In this document: one piece after another, positions 1-7,658 of the stretch
Numbering within the stretch: position 1 is the stretch's first letter
Layout of the letters: the number at the start of each line of letters is the position of its first letter
Source of the DNA: Eubacteriaceae bacterium
GTDB taxonomy: Bacteria; Bacillota; Clostridia; Eubacteriales; UBA1433
Reading direction: 5' to 3'
DNA: 19,830 nt
Assembly (NCBI GenBank): GCA_012797825.1
Contig: JAAZOI010000016.1
Span: forward strand, 1 to 19,830
The notes under the pieces: model-generated
What the model saw: the letters and a program-made list of their open reading frames with translations, nothing else
Told to the model about the DNA's origin: nothing
Databases searched by the model: none
Translations under genes and position numbers: made by a program

Positions 1-71
1 TCATAATCTGTCAATAAAATTTATTATCAATTATTTCAAAATTCAACTAAATTATCATAAAAATATCCCTC

Positions 72-98
72 ACACTTAAAATGCTGCCTCATATAATA
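72..98 (+). promoter_or_regulatory. Possible sigma-K-like (late sporulation) promoter
   Basis: The element CATATAATA at 90-98 fits the mother-cell sigma-K -10 pattern CATAnnnTA. An AC dinucleotide lies at 72-73 (context CACA), 16 bases upstream, as expected for the sigma-K -35. The ribosome site follows at 114-121. The same bases contain TATAAT (92-97), so a housekeeping promoter is an alternative, although I see no good TTGACA-like box at the right distance. Low to moderate confidence. Confidence 0.35.
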
Positions 99-130
99 AC
101 GATAGAATATAATAAAGGAGGATAAAGCAT

Positions 131-799
131 TTGGTTGAGAGACATGATATTAACAGCTGCATAGAAGTAGACTGTTTGATAGTAAAAAAAGTATACGATG
201 CGTGTTCTAAACGTGATTGTTTGGAAAGAGCGTTGTTCTGCGTTGATTTTCCGTGCGGCGATGCCGATGATTTTAGATTTATAAGAGCCGAATTCGGCAA
301 AGCAGAAGTGGAACACTGGGATGGTTATCCATTCTTCAAAGAAATAAATGAAAATTACGCATTAATGCGTTTTGTAGCCGCGATCCCCGTTTTTGTAGTT
401 GTTAAAAAGAAATGCAACGGAGAGGAATTCAGACTTCCTGCAAGACTTTGCATCAACGGCCATTGCCAGTGCGATAATAAAATAAGATTCCCGGTTGAAG
501 TTGTGGTATATGCACCGGCTGAATTTTTAAGGCAAGGTAGATTTGAACCATACGTTGAAAGTTATGCCGAAGCAGGCTATGCCAACATAATCGATAATCA
601 GAATTTAATGCAATTAAGCATAGGCGTATTCCTAATTGTCAAAGTAATAAGCGAAGTTCAGCTTAAAATACCTACTTATGGATTCTGCGATATTCCGCCG
701 GAATGCGAAGAAGCGGCCAATATTGAATTCTGTGAAGAATTCATGGATGAAGAAGTTAATCCGTTCCCGGATTTCTTCCCGCCGCAGCAAAGGGGTTAG
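131..799 (+). CDS. Cysteine-rich conserved hypothetical protein, possible spore-coat protein
   Basis: I do not recognise a named family with certainty. The 222-residue product has 13 cysteines, concentrated in residues 10-42 (including KVYDAC and RDCLE around 20-32) and 95-114, with three more near the C-terminus (186, 192, 201). It has no signal peptide or membrane segment, and the tail is acidic and then proline/phenylalanine-rich. Cys-rich N-terminal segments of the form YDxC-x4-CL occur in clostridial hypothetical proteins that I associate with spore layers; this is recollection, not proof. The start is TTG at 131, because AAAGGAGG at 114-121 is well placed and no ATG or GTG in frame fits better. 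A sigma-K-like promoter lies just upstream and a strong terminator follows, so the gene is probably monocistronic. Coding status is confident, function is not. Confidence 0.75.
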   Translation: MVERHDINSCIEVDCLIVKKVYDACSKRDCLERALFCVDFPCGDADDFRFIRAEFGKAEVEHWDGYPFFKEINENYALMRFVAAIPVFVVVKKKCNGEEFRLPARLCINGHCQCDNKIRFPVEVVVYAPAEFLRQGRFEPYVESYAEAGYANIIDNQNLMQLSIGVFLIVKVISEVQLKIPTYGFCDIPPECEEAANIEFCEEFMDEEVNPFPDFFPPQQRG

Positions 800-815
800 A
801 CAAATAAGATTTTAT

Positions 816-841
816 AAAAAAGACAGCTTGCTGTCTTTTTT
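816..841 (+). terminator. Rho-independent terminator
   Basis: AGACAG (821-826), loop CTTG, CTGTCT (831-836), with flanking A and T runs that lengthen the stem and supply the U-tract. It closes the cysteine-rich gene and isolates it from the next unit. Confidence 0.9.
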
Positions 842-911
842 ATTTTCTTTTTTAAATTATTTTATTATAATGTAATTTATAGTAATATCTTGAATATAAA
901 GAGAGGAATAT

Positions 912-2741
912 ATGAAATATAAAAAAATAATATCGGCGTTATTTATATCGTTTATAATCATTCTGTTTTCAGGTATTGCAATTGCGGAAGATACCATTAC
1001 TACTAGTGATGTTCACCTATCGCTTGTAACAAATATCAGCCTAAAAAGCGGACAAGGCAAAAACATTGACTCTGTGTATACAGTGGCTCAGGGTTCTTCT
1101 TTCTGCCAGACTTACAATATTAAAAATTCTACCGACTATTCCGGCAGCATAGAGGTTGCAATATATGAAAAAATAACCTCATCATCAGGAAAAACAATAT
1201 CAGACTGGACAACGCTTACCTCCGCAGTAACAAGAGGTTCGGCAACAACCGTTACCGGCAAGACTGTCAATATGGACGTAACATATGGAAAAAGCGTAAC
1301 TTTCTCCTATAGACTTATGTTTAAACTCAACGGAGAATGGAATCAGTATTCATCATCAAGCAATACAGTCAAATTATATTCGCCGCAGTTTACCGCAACT
1401 TATACAACTGATGCAAATCCGGTGGGATTAAGCGATTTTCCGGCATACTTCGGCGGAAAAATTACATTATCATCCGGAGTAAAAGCCGGCGGTGTAAAAA
1501 TTTACGACTCGGCGTACGGTCTTATAGCTGAATTGGGAGACATTAAAGAAGGAGAAAGCAAAAAGTTTCAAAAAGATTTAGCAGTACCGGCAGGTGTTAT
1601 AAACTCTTATCTGATTGTAGAATATATTGATCTGTTAAACGGTGAAATTGTAAGAACAGAACTGCCTGACGTTAAAATCACAGGCAAAATAATAGATCCG
1701 CCTATTGAGACGAGAATGTCTTTTAATGTGACTTGCCCGAAAACATATATAGAGACAGCTCAAAATATTGATTTAACATTTGAATTTAAAAATGATACAC
1801 AATATGATATTATAACCGCATTCATATATCAACTAGACGATACAGGCAAAGCGACAAGTGAGCCTATTTTAGATATGGGCTCAGTGTTGAAAGGCTCAAG
1901 TACTACTCTTACAAAAAACATAAAAATAGAACCTGATAAAATATATTCATACGCTATTTATGCTTATGTAGAAGACAGCAGCACGCCTTTTAAAGCAACA
2001 TATGATTTTTCTTTATCTTCAATTCCTCCGTGTCTTGAAATACAAAGAAGCATAGAAGGCGCTAAACTGCCGTTTTATACTGACGCAATTATTACATATA
2101 CCGCAAAAAATATAAGCAGTTATGAAGTAACAAATATAACAATAACTGACGGTATACTGGGACAAATATATAAAGCAGACAGCATAAAATCAGGTGAGCA
2201 AGTAACATTTACGGCAAAAGGAAAATTTACAAATGATTTTACATCCCAGCCTACAATGAGCCTTATTATTAAGGATAATAAAAATACTTCTCATACTTTC
2301 TTTACAACGAAACAAATTTTCCAAGTTGAGAGAAAAGCCCAGCCGAGTATGATGATGCAAATAGAGAATATTAATGCAAAGAATAAAGAAAATTCAAGTT
2401 TTGATGTTGTTATCTTAAATGACGGCAATACTAATTTCATTGATTTAGAATTAATCGATACACGAAACGGAGCGCTGCTGGGTAATATTTCTCTGCTTAA
2501 TATCGGAGATAAACAGATAATATCGCTGGCAAGCCAAAATTATAAAAACGATTCTGAAATTAAATTAATGGTTAAATGCAAAACGGATACTTACCAGGAA
2601 ACAGAATTTACTTTTGATCCCGTCCATATATCAAACCCGTTAATTAAAATAATTATAATATCTGCGGCTCTTTTAGTCGTAATAGGCAGTGCAGTGTTTT
2701 TAACAATAAAAAAAAGAAAACGTATTTACAGCATAAAATAA
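912..2741 (+). CDS. Secreted, membrane-anchored protein with Ig-like/CARDB-like modules
   Basis: This 609-residue protein has a classic signal peptide (MKYKK, hydrophobic core, likely cleavage after AIA at residue 25) and one C-terminal membrane span at about 577-598, followed by a basic KKRKR tail. Most of the chain should therefore lie outside the cell. The ectodomain is rich in Ser, Thr and Asn and appears built of several beta-sandwich modules of roughly 100-130 residues. Each has a 'xFKNDTxYDI / AKNISSYEVTN / LNDGNTNF' type strand and a later 'G(S/E)xxxxT' strand, the pattern of CARDB/DUF11-like repeats. There is no LPxTG motif or enzyme signature. Such proteins serve as surface scaffolds or adhesins; a specific ligand cannot be inferred. 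The start is ATG 912 with GAGAGGA just upstream; a TATAAT lies at 866-871 but lacks a clear -35. Only 13 bases separate it from proS, so the two are probably cotranscribed, an odd pairing. Confidence 0.85.
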   Translation: MKYKKIISALFISFIIILFSGIAIAEDTITTSDVHLSLVTNISLKSGQGKNIDSVYTVAQGSSFCQTYNIKNSTDYSGSIEVAIYEKITSSSGKTISDWTTLTSAVTRGSATTVTGKTVNMDVTYGKSVTFSYRLMFKLNGEWNQYSSSSNTVKLYSPQFTATYTTDANPVGLSDFPAYFGGKITLSSGVKAGGVKIYDSAYGLIAELGDIKEGESKKFQKDLAVPAGVINSYLIVEYIDLLNGEIVRTELPDVKITGKIIDPPIETRMSFNVTCPKTYIETAQNIDLTFEFKNDTQYDIITAFIYQLDDTGKATSEPILDMGSVLKGSSTTLTKNIKIEPDKIYSYAIYAYVEDSSTPFKATYDFSLSSIPPCLEIQRSIEGAKLPFYTDAIITYTAKNISSYEVTNITITDGILGQIYKADSIKSGEQVTFTAKGKFTNDFTSQPTMSLIIKDNKNTSHTFFTTKQIFQVERKAQPSMMMQIENINAKNKENSSFDVVILNDGNTNFIDLELIDTRNGALLGNISLLNIGDKQIISLASQNYKNDSEIKLMVKCKTDTYQETEFTFDPVHISNPLIKIIIISAALLVVIGSAVFLTIKKRKRIYSIK

Positions 2742-2754
2742 CAGGAGTATAAAG

Positions 2755-4197
2755 ATGACAAAAGAAAAACAACAAAATATCCAGGCCATTACAAACATGG
2801 AAGAAGATTTCGCAAGATGGTACACAGACGTTATTATGAAGACAGAGCTTGCGGATTATTCGCCGGTTAAAGGTTTTATGGTAATCAGACCGTACGGCTT
2901 TGCCATATGGGAAAATATAAAAAACGAATATGACAAATTGTTTAAACAAACAGGTCATGAAAACATGTATTTCCCTCTGCTTATTCCGGAGAGCCTTCTT
3001 GTTAGAGAAGCCGAGCATGTTGAAGGGTTCGCGCCCGAAGTAGCCTGGGTTACCCACGGAGGCGGAGCGGAACTTGCAGAAAGACTGTGCATACGCCCTA
3101 CAAGCGAAACTATTATATGCAGCATGTATTCAAAATGGCTGCAAACATGGAGGCAGCTTCCTTTTTTATATAATCAATGGTGCAGCGTAGTAAGATGGGA
3201 AAAAACCACAAGACCATTTCTTAGAACGTCGGAATTTTTATGGCAGGAAGGTCATACTCTTCACGAAACAGAAGCGGAAGCGCAGGCTGAGACAATGCAG
3301 ATGCTTAATATTTACAGAAGCGTTGCCGAGGAATATATGGCAATCCCGATGGTTGTCGGTCAAAAAAGTGAAAAAGAAAAGTTCGCGGGCGCGCATGCGA
3401 CATACACAATGGAAGCTCTTATGCATGACGGTCAGGCGCTGCAATCAGGTACAAGCCATAATTTAGGGCAGCATTTTACTAAGGCTTTTGACATAATGTA
3501 CACAGACAGAGACGGCAAGCGTTCTTATCCCTATCATACGTCATGGGGGCTTTCCACAAGATTAATCGGAGCTATTATAATGGTGCACGGAGATAATTCG
3601 GGGCTGGTCCTTCCTCCGAAAATTGCGCCGATACAAATAGTAATAGTTCCCATCGCTCAGCATAAAGAAGGAGTTTTAGATAAAGCTTATGAGTTAAAAA
3701 ATATTTTAAAAGAATATAAAGTAAAAGTGGATGACGCCGACGGCTACTCTCCGGGCTGGAAATTCAGCCAGTGGGAAATGAAAGGCGTACCTTTAAGAAT
3801 TGAAATTGGTCCGAAAGATATTGAGGCTGACAAATGCGTTTTTGTAAGGCGCGATACTAAAGAAAAAATCGATATCAGCCTTGATGATATTCAGTCAGCT
3901 GTCGCTAAGACGCTTGAAGATATTCAAAATAATTTATACAAGCGCGCTTTGGATATGAGAGAACAAAAAACCAGCACAGCAGTAAACATAGAGGAAATGA
4001 AAGCAAAACTAAAAGAAAACCCCGGTTTTATAAAAGCCATGTGGTGCAATGACAGGCATTGCGAAGATACGATTAAAGAGCAGACCGGAGCCAGCATAAG
4101 ATGCATTCCGTTTGAGCAGGAAATAATAGGAGAAGGCAAATGTATATGCTGCGGTAGTCCTGCGGATAAAATGGTATATCTGGCAAGAGCGTACTAA
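2755..4197 (+). CDS. proS: Prolyl-tRNA synthetase, archaeal/eukaryotic type (ProS type 3)
   Basis: Charges tRNA-Pro with proline in the cytosol. The 480-residue product has all three class II motifs: motif 1 around residues 34-54, motif 2 with RPTSE at 114-118 and the R-x3-FLR-T-SEF stretch at 153-161, and motif 3 in GLSTRLIGA near 265-273 with HGDNSGLVLPP following. The anticodon-binding domain occupies about 290-400. A C-terminal zinc-type domain follows, with Cys431, Cys436, Cys463 and Cys466, ending in the family's terminal tyrosine. There is no insertion (INS) editing domain between motifs 2 and 3, which marks the archaeal/eukaryotic-type enzyme found in many Clostridia and other bacteria. 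ATG 2755 follows AGGAG. It is probably read through from the surface-protein gene upstream; no T-box leader fits in the 13-base gap. Confidence 0.97.
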   Translation: MTKEKQQNIQAITNMEEDFARWYTDVIMKTELADYSPVKGFMVIRPYGFAIWENIKNEYDKLFKQTGHENMYFPLLIPESLLVREAEHVEGFAPEVAWVTHGGGAELAERLCIRPTSETIICSMYSKWLQTWRQLPFLYNQWCSVVRWEKTTRPFLRTSEFLWQEGHTLHETEAEAQAETMQMLNIYRSVAEEYMAIPMVVGQKSEKEKFAGAHATYTMEALMHDGQALQSGTSHNLGQHFTKAFDIMYTDRDGKRSYPYHTSWGLSTRLIGAIIMVHGDNSGLVLPPKIAPIQIVIVPIAQHKEGVLDKAYELKNILKEYKVKVDDADGYSPGWKFSQWEMKGVPLRIEIGPKDIEADKCVFVRRDTKEKIDISLDDIQSAVAKTLEDIQNNLYKRALDMREQKTSTAVNIEEMKAKLKENPGFIKAMWCNDRHCEDTIKEQTGASIRCIPFEQEIIGEGKCICCGSPADKMVYLARAY

Positions 4198-4217
4198 GAA
4201 GATATATTAAAATAATT

Positions 4218-4257
4218 AAAAGGATTGAATACTGTTTTTAATATTCAATCCTTTTTT
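4218..4257. terminator. Bidirectional rho-independent terminator between proS and corA
   Basis: GGATTGAATA (4222-4231) pairs perfectly with TATTCAATCC (4242-4251), followed by six T on the plus strand. On the minus strand the stem is followed by TTTTAATTATTTT, so it can also end corA, whose stop lies about 75 bases away. Confidence 0.88.
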
Positions 4258-4283
4258 AATTGTTATAACATACATCAGACATA

Positions 4284-4314
4284 TATCAGTCTTTCATATT
4301 TCATAAGACTGATA
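4284..4314. other. Hairpin in the corA 3' untranslated region
   Basis: TATCAGTCTT (4284-4293) and AAGACTGATA (4305-4314) form a perfect 10-bp stem with an 11-base loop. Neither strand has a U-run directly after it, so it is not a normal terminator. It may stabilise the 3' end of the corA transcript. Confidence 0.55.
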
Positions 4315-4331
4315 AAAGCTAATTTAATCCT

Positions 4332-5264
4332 TCATAACATCTTCTTTTTTATCATTACGATAACACTTACGAACGAACATACTAAAGCTATGCCCATAAC
4401 CATCCAGAAACCGAAAGTGGTGTCCTTGAAAGGCACCGCCACATTCATCCCCCATAAACTTGCAATAAGGGTAGGTATAGCAATAATTATAGTAAGAGAT
4501 GTAAGCAGTTTCATGACAATGTTTAAGTTGTTGGATATAATAGACGCGAAAGCATCCATAGTTCCGCTTAAAATATCTCTGTAAATATTACACATTTCTA
4601 TAGCCTGTTTATTTTCTATAATTACATCTTCAAGCAGATCAAGGTCATCAGGATATTTTTTAATAAAAGCCATTCTCAAAAGCTTTTCCATAACAACTTC
4701 GTTTGATTTTAAAGAAGTCGCAAAATAAACCAAGCTTTTTTCAAGCTTAAGCATTTGTATAAGCTCTTTGTTCTTCATTGATTTATGAAGCCCTTCTTCA
4801 ACCTTTGTGCTCATTTTATCCACTTGTTTTAAGTATGTCAAAAATAATGCGGCGTTTCTGTAAAGTATCTGCAAAAACATTCTGTTTCTTTTTTTAGAAG
4901 AAAATTTAACCATTCTGAAATCATAAAAATATTTCAGCACAGGCACATCTTTTAAAGATATTGTGATTATATTATTTTCAGTTAAGACAATACCTACAGG
5001 GATAGTGTTATATACATAACCTTCGCCCTCAAGTTCTACAAGAGGAGTATCGAAAATAACCATGGTATGGCCGTCTTCAACTTCTAATCTTGCACGTTCT
5101 TCTTCGTCCAATGACGATCTTAAAAAGTCAATGTCCACACTAAGCGCATCATAAACATATTGAATTTCTTCTTGCGTGGGGTTTATTAAGTGCACCCAAC
5201 TATCAGGTAATATTACATCACTTTTTATTAATTTTTCATTCTCGGTATAATAAATTGAAATCAT
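4332..5264 (-). CDS. corA: CorA-family divalent metal ion transporter
   Basis: A membrane channel for Mg2+ or related divalent cations. The 310-residue chain has a large cytosolic N-terminal domain (about 1-245, with a long helical stretch at about 140-245) and two C-terminal membrane spans (about 252-271 and 285-304). The signature GMN sits at residues 272-274 at the end of the first span, as in all CorA pores, and the basic KKK tail is cytosolic. The length matches the family (about 310-320). GMN does not separate Mg2+ from Co2+, Ni2+ or Zn2+ transport, so the ion is open. ATG 5264 follows a strong AGGAGGT site. Monocistronic, minus strand, convergent with proS and divergent from ylxM. No M-box is visible in the short leader. 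Confidence 0.93.
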   Translation of the reverse strand: MISIYYTENEKLIKSDVILPDSWVHLINPTQEEIQYVYDALSVDIDFLRSSLDEEERARLEVEDGHTMVIFDTPLVELEGEGYVYNTIPVGIVLTENNIITISLKDVPVLKYFYDFRMVKFSSKKRNRMFLQILYRNAALFLTYLKQVDKMSTKVEEGLHKSMKNKELIQMLKLEKSLVYFATSLKSNEVVMEKLLRMAFIKKYPDDLDLLEDVIIENKQAIEMCNIYRDILSGTMDAFASIISNNLNIVMKLLTSLTIIIAIPTLIASLWGMNVAVPFKDTTFGFWMVMGIALVCSFVSVIVMIKKKML

Positions 5265-5283
5265 TTTACTACCTCCTAACAGC

Positions 5284-5293
5284 TAAGCGCTTA
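5284..5293. repeat. 10-bp palindrome upstream of the corA ribosome site
   Basis: TAAGCGCTTA is a perfect palindrome lying between the candidate corA promoter and its ribosome site, so it is transcribed in the leader. It could be an operator or a leader structure. It stands out against very AT-rich surroundings, but it is short. Confidence 0.4.
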
Positions 5294-5315
5294 ATAAATA
5301 TATTTAAACTAATTT

Positions 5316-5324
5316 ATTTTATCA
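5316..5324 (-). promoter_or_regulatory. Candidate extended -10 promoter of corA
   Basis: Read on the minus strand this is TGATAAAAT, an extended -10 (TGn plus TAAAAT) about 50 bases before the corA start. The -35 region is only T-rich and matches poorly, so this is tentative. Confidence 0.35.
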
Positions 5325-5378
5325 CACAAATTAAATTTTTAAAACAAATAATTTAATTTATATGTTAATAAAAACTAA

Positions 5379-5407
5379 TTGACAAACTAATAATGCTCGG
5401 TTAAAAT
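5379..5407 (+). promoter_or_regulatory. Housekeeping promoter of the ylxM-ffh operon
   Basis: A perfect TTGACA (5379-5384), a 17-base spacer and TAAAAT (5402-5407) give a near-consensus sigma-A promoter. Transcription should start near 5414, leaving a leader of about 50 bases that contains the tandem 18-bp repeat. Confidence 0.88.
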
Positions 5408-5417
5408 AGCAAGGTGC

Positions 5418-5453
5418 AAAGCTTTTTTGCTTTACAAAGCTTTACTGCTTTAC
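5418..5453 (+). repeat. Two adjacent 18-bp repeats, each a small hairpin, in the ylxM leader
   Basis: Unit A (5418-5435) and unit B (5436-5453) match at 16 of 18 positions, differing only at bases 9-10 (TT versus AC). Each can fold as AAAGC, six-base loop, GCTTT. The pair is flanked by AAGGTG on both sides (5411-5416 and 5456-5461); the right copy is the likely ylxM ribosome site. The unit length is a multiple of three, so a frame stays open upstream of ylxM and mimics an N-terminal extension. Confidence 0.85.
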
Positions 5454-5465
5454 ACAAGGTGGTAT

Positions 5466-5807
5466 ATGAAAGAACTCGTAAAAATTACAATGCTTCTAGA
5501 TTATTATGGCACGCTGCTTACAGAAAAGCAAAGTCAAATATTAAAAATGTATTATGAGGAAGACTATTCACTCGCAGAAATAGCCGATACTTATAATATT
5601 ACGCGTCAGGCGGCATTTGATGCCATAAAAAAAGGCGAAGCAGTATTAAATAAATATGAGCAAGCGTTGAATTTAGCTCAAAAACAAACAGAGAAAGAAA
5701 AAACAGCACAAGAAATAAGAAATTTGCTTAACAAGCTTACCGTTAATCAAGCTGAAGCAGGCGTAATTGTTAAAATAGAAAAACTGGTTGATAAAATAAC
5801 AGAGTAA
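5466..5807 (+). CDS. ylxM: YlxM family DNA-binding protein, SRP-associated
   Basis: A small helix-turn-helix protein encoded just before ffh across Bacillota and thought to modulate the signal recognition particle GTPases. The sequence shows MLLDYYGTLLTEKQ at the N-terminus, then a sigma-region-4-like HTH (YSLAEIADTYNITRQAAFDAI, about residues 37-57) and a charged helical tail. I choose ATG 5466 (113 residues, close to the family's usual 110), with AAGGTG at 5456-5461 just upstream. An in-frame TTG at 5427 would add 13 residues (LYKALLLYT...) encoded by the leader repeat, which no family member should have. Fifteen bases separate it from ffh, so the two are translated from one transcript. Confidence 0.92.
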   Translation: MKELVKITMLLDYYGTLLTEKQSQILKMYYEEDYSLAEIADTYNITRQAAFDAIKKGEAVLNKYEQALNLAQKQTEKEKTAQEIRNLLNKLTVNQAEAGVIVKIEKLVDKITE

Positions 5808-5822
5808 GAAAGGAGCGCATAT

Positions 5823-7139
5823 ATGTTTGATAATTTAGGCGGAAAACTTCAGGATACGCTTTTAAAACTTAAGAAAAAAGGCAAACTCACAGAAGCTGAT
5901 ATAAAAGCGGCAGGCAGAGAAATAAAACTTGCGATGCTTGAAGCCGATGTAAACTATAAAGTAGTAAAAGATTTTATTGATAAAGTATCCGCGCGCGCGC
6001 TTGGCGACGAGGTTATGAAAAGCCTTACTCCTTCTCAGCAGTATATAAAAATAGTAAGAGATGAAATTATTGATATCTTAGCAAGCAATGACAGCAAGCT
6101 GAAATCAAACAGCAACGGTCTTACTGTCATATTAATGGCAGGAATACAGGGAAGCGGCAAAACAACAACTGCCGCCAAACTTGCTAATATTTTAAAAAAA
6201 CAAAATAAAAAAGTACTTATGGCTGCATGCGATACTTACCGTCCCGCCGCAGTAAAACAACTCCAAACACTGGGCGCTCAGATTAATATACCTGTATTTT
6301 ACACAGATACAAAACCTGAAGAAATAGCGCGTCTTTCAATAAAAAACGCCAAAGAGCAATCAGCCGACGTTCTTATAATTGATACGGCAGGCAGAATGAG
6401 CATTGATGAAGATATGATGACTGAAATAAGCAATATAGCGAAAATTACAGTTCCTGCAGAAATTTTGCTATGCATAGACGCAATGACAGGTCAAGACGCT
6501 GTAAATACAGCAAAAGCTTTTGATGAAAGACTTAAATTATCAGGCATAATTATGACAAAACTGGACAGCGACACACGAGGCGGAGCTGCATTGTCGGTAA
6601 CACATATAACCGGCAAACCCATAAAATTTTGCGGCACAGGTGAAAAAATATCAGATATCGAGGCATTCAACGCGGAACGAATTGCGGGCAGAATTCTTGG
6701 AATGGGCGACATTTTAGGCCTCATTGAAAAAGCGGAAGCCGCATATGACGCGCAAGCAGCGCAGGATTTAAGTAGAAAAATCGCAAAAAACTCGTTTACT
6801 CTTGAGGATTTTTTAGAGCAGCTTGAGCAAATGCAGAATATGGGTGGCATTGAAGAAATGCTGAAAATGATGCCCGGCGCAAAACAGTTAAAAGGCATTA
6901 AAATAGACGAAAAAGAAATCCTGCACCAAAAAGCGATAATACAGTCAATGACAATAAAAGAAAGACAGAATCCAAACTTATTAAACGCATCAAGAAGAAG
7001 AAGAATAGCAGAAGGAAGCGGCACAAAAGTAAGCGATATTAATAAGCTGATAAACGGATATGAAAACAGCAAGAAAATGATGAAGCAGTTTTCAGGTAAA
7101 ATGGGCAAAAAAGGCAAAATGAATTTTCCTTTTATGTAA
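5823..7139 (+). CDS. ffh: Signal recognition particle protein Ffh (SRP54)
   Basis: The protein subunit of SRP. It binds signal sequences on ribosome-bound nascent chains together with the 4.5S/SRP RNA, and its GTPase pairs with FtsY at the membrane. The N-domain is about 1-95. The G-domain carries the P-loop GIQGSGKT (107-114), DTYRPAAVKQL (137-147), DTAGR (187-191), TKLD (245-248) and GTGEKISDIEAF (271-282). The methionine-rich M-domain is about 300-438, with the RNA-binding SRRRRIAEGSG near 390-400. Length 438 is normal. AAGGAG precedes ATG 5823. Second gene of the operon; no terminator separates it from rpsP. No SRP RNA gene was recognised here, so it must lie elsewhere. Confidence 0.98.
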   Translation: MFDNLGGKLQDTLLKLKKKGKLTEADIKAAGREIKLAMLEADVNYKVVKDFIDKVSARALGDEVMKSLTPSQQYIKIVRDEIIDILASNDSKLKSNSNGLTVILMAGIQGSGKTTTAAKLANILKKQNKKVLMAACDTYRPAAVKQLQTLGAQINIPVFYTDTKPEEIARLSIKNAKEQSADVLIIDTAGRMSIDEDMMTEISNIAKITVPAEILLCIDAMTGQDAVNTAKAFDERLKLSGIIMTKLDSDTRGGAALSVTHITGKPIKFCGTGEKISDIEAFNAERIAGRILGMGDILGLIEKAEAAYDAQAAQDLSRKIAKNSFTLEDFLEQLEQMQNMGGIEEMLKMMPGAKQLKGIKIDEKEILHQKAIIQSMTIKERQNPNLLNASRRRRIAEGSGTKVSDINKLINGYENSKKMMKQFSGKMGKKGKMNFPFM

Positions 7140-7170
7140 TAAATAACTAAATCTACAAGGAGGTGAAAAA

Positions 7171-7413
7171 ATGGCAGTAAAAATCAGGCTTAAACGAATG
7201 GGAGCAAAGAAAAAACCGTTTTACAGGATTGTCGTTGCTGACGAAAGAGCGCCAAGAGACGGCAAAAACATAGACGAAATAGGTATTTATAAACCGGTTG
7301 GTGAAAAAGACCTGCAAATTGACAAAGAAAAAGCTTTAAAATGGCTAAATTGCGGCGCTCAGCCTACAGATACAGTAAAACTACTGTTAAAAAAAGAAGG
7401 CATTATCTCTTAA
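7171..7413 (+). CDS. rpsP: 30S ribosomal protein S16
   Basis: A small-subunit ribosomal protein needed for 30S assembly. The 80-residue sequence shows the family opening VKIRLKRMGAKKKPFYRIVV, then ADERAPRDGKNIDEIG and the typical WLNCGAQPTDTVKLLLKK close. The ribosome site AAGGAGGTG is nearly perfect, in keeping with high expression. It starts the conserved rpsP-khpA-rimM-trmD-rplS cluster. Confidence 0.98.
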   Translation: MAVKIRLKRMGAKKKPFYRIVVADERAPRDGKNIDEIGIYKPVGEKDLQIDKEKALKWLNCGAQPTDTVKLLLKKEGIIS

Positions 7414-7428
7414 GATGAAGAGGTTATT

Positions 7429-7656
7429 ATGAAAGAAATAGTTCAAACGATAGCAAAGTCACTGGTTGATTATCCAGACGACGTAATAGTAACCGAACGC
7501 AAAGAAGGAAATACAATATTTTTGGAACTTCACGTCGCGCCCACGGATATGGGAAAAGTAATCGGAAAACAAGGCAGAGTTGCTCACGCAATGCGCACCG
7601 TTTTAAAATCTGCAGCAATGAAAGATAATTGCCGCGTGGAGCTTGAAATAATCTGA
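7429..7656 (+). CDS. khpA: KH-domain RNA-binding protein KhpA (YlqC)
   Basis: A 75-residue single type II KH domain. In Bacillota it partners with KhpB (Jag/EloR) in post-transcriptional control linked to cell division and elongation. The nucleic-acid loop is GKQG, inside GKVIGKQGRVAHAMRTVL, and the flanking LVDYPDDVIV and CRVELEI strands fit the family. It starts 15 bases after rpsP behind AGAGG, and its stop is 2 bases from the rimM ATG, so rimM is probably translationally coupled. The position between rpsP and rimM is the canonical one. Confidence 0.95.
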   Translation: MKEIVQTIAKSLVDYPDDVIVTERKEGNTIFLELHVAPTDMGKVIGKQGRVAHAMRTVLKSAAMKDNCRVELEII

Positions 7657-7658
7657 TT

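Noticed and set aside
912..2741. Sortase-anchored surface protein
   Set aside because: There is no LPxTG-like motif before the C-terminal span, so it is better read as a single-span membrane protein.
2742..2754. T-box or other riboswitch before proS
   Set aside because: Only 13 bases separate the stop of the previous gene from the proS start, so no leader structure fits.
4284..4314. Second terminator for corA
   Set aside because: The stem is perfect but has no U-run on either strand. The bidirectional terminator at 4218-4257 explains termination better.
5265..5378. SRP RNA gene or magnesium riboswitch in the corA-ylxM gap
   Set aside because: The stretch is almost all A/T with no GGAA-tetraloop hairpin or M-box-like structure. 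Only promoter elements and a 10-bp palindrome are visible.
5427..5465. N-terminal extension of YlxM from TTG 5427
   Set aside because: The 13 extra residues come from the leader repeat, TTG lacks a suitable ribosome site, and ATG 5466 gives the normal family length.
6491..7117. 208-residue open frame antisense to ffh
   Set aside because: Hydrophobic, Ser/Phe/Ile-rich composition is the mirror of the Lys/Glu-rich ffh code. It has no ribosome site or family likeness, and ffh is certain. The same reasoning applies to the other antisense frames over proS, rbgA, the MFS gene and the oxidoreductase.
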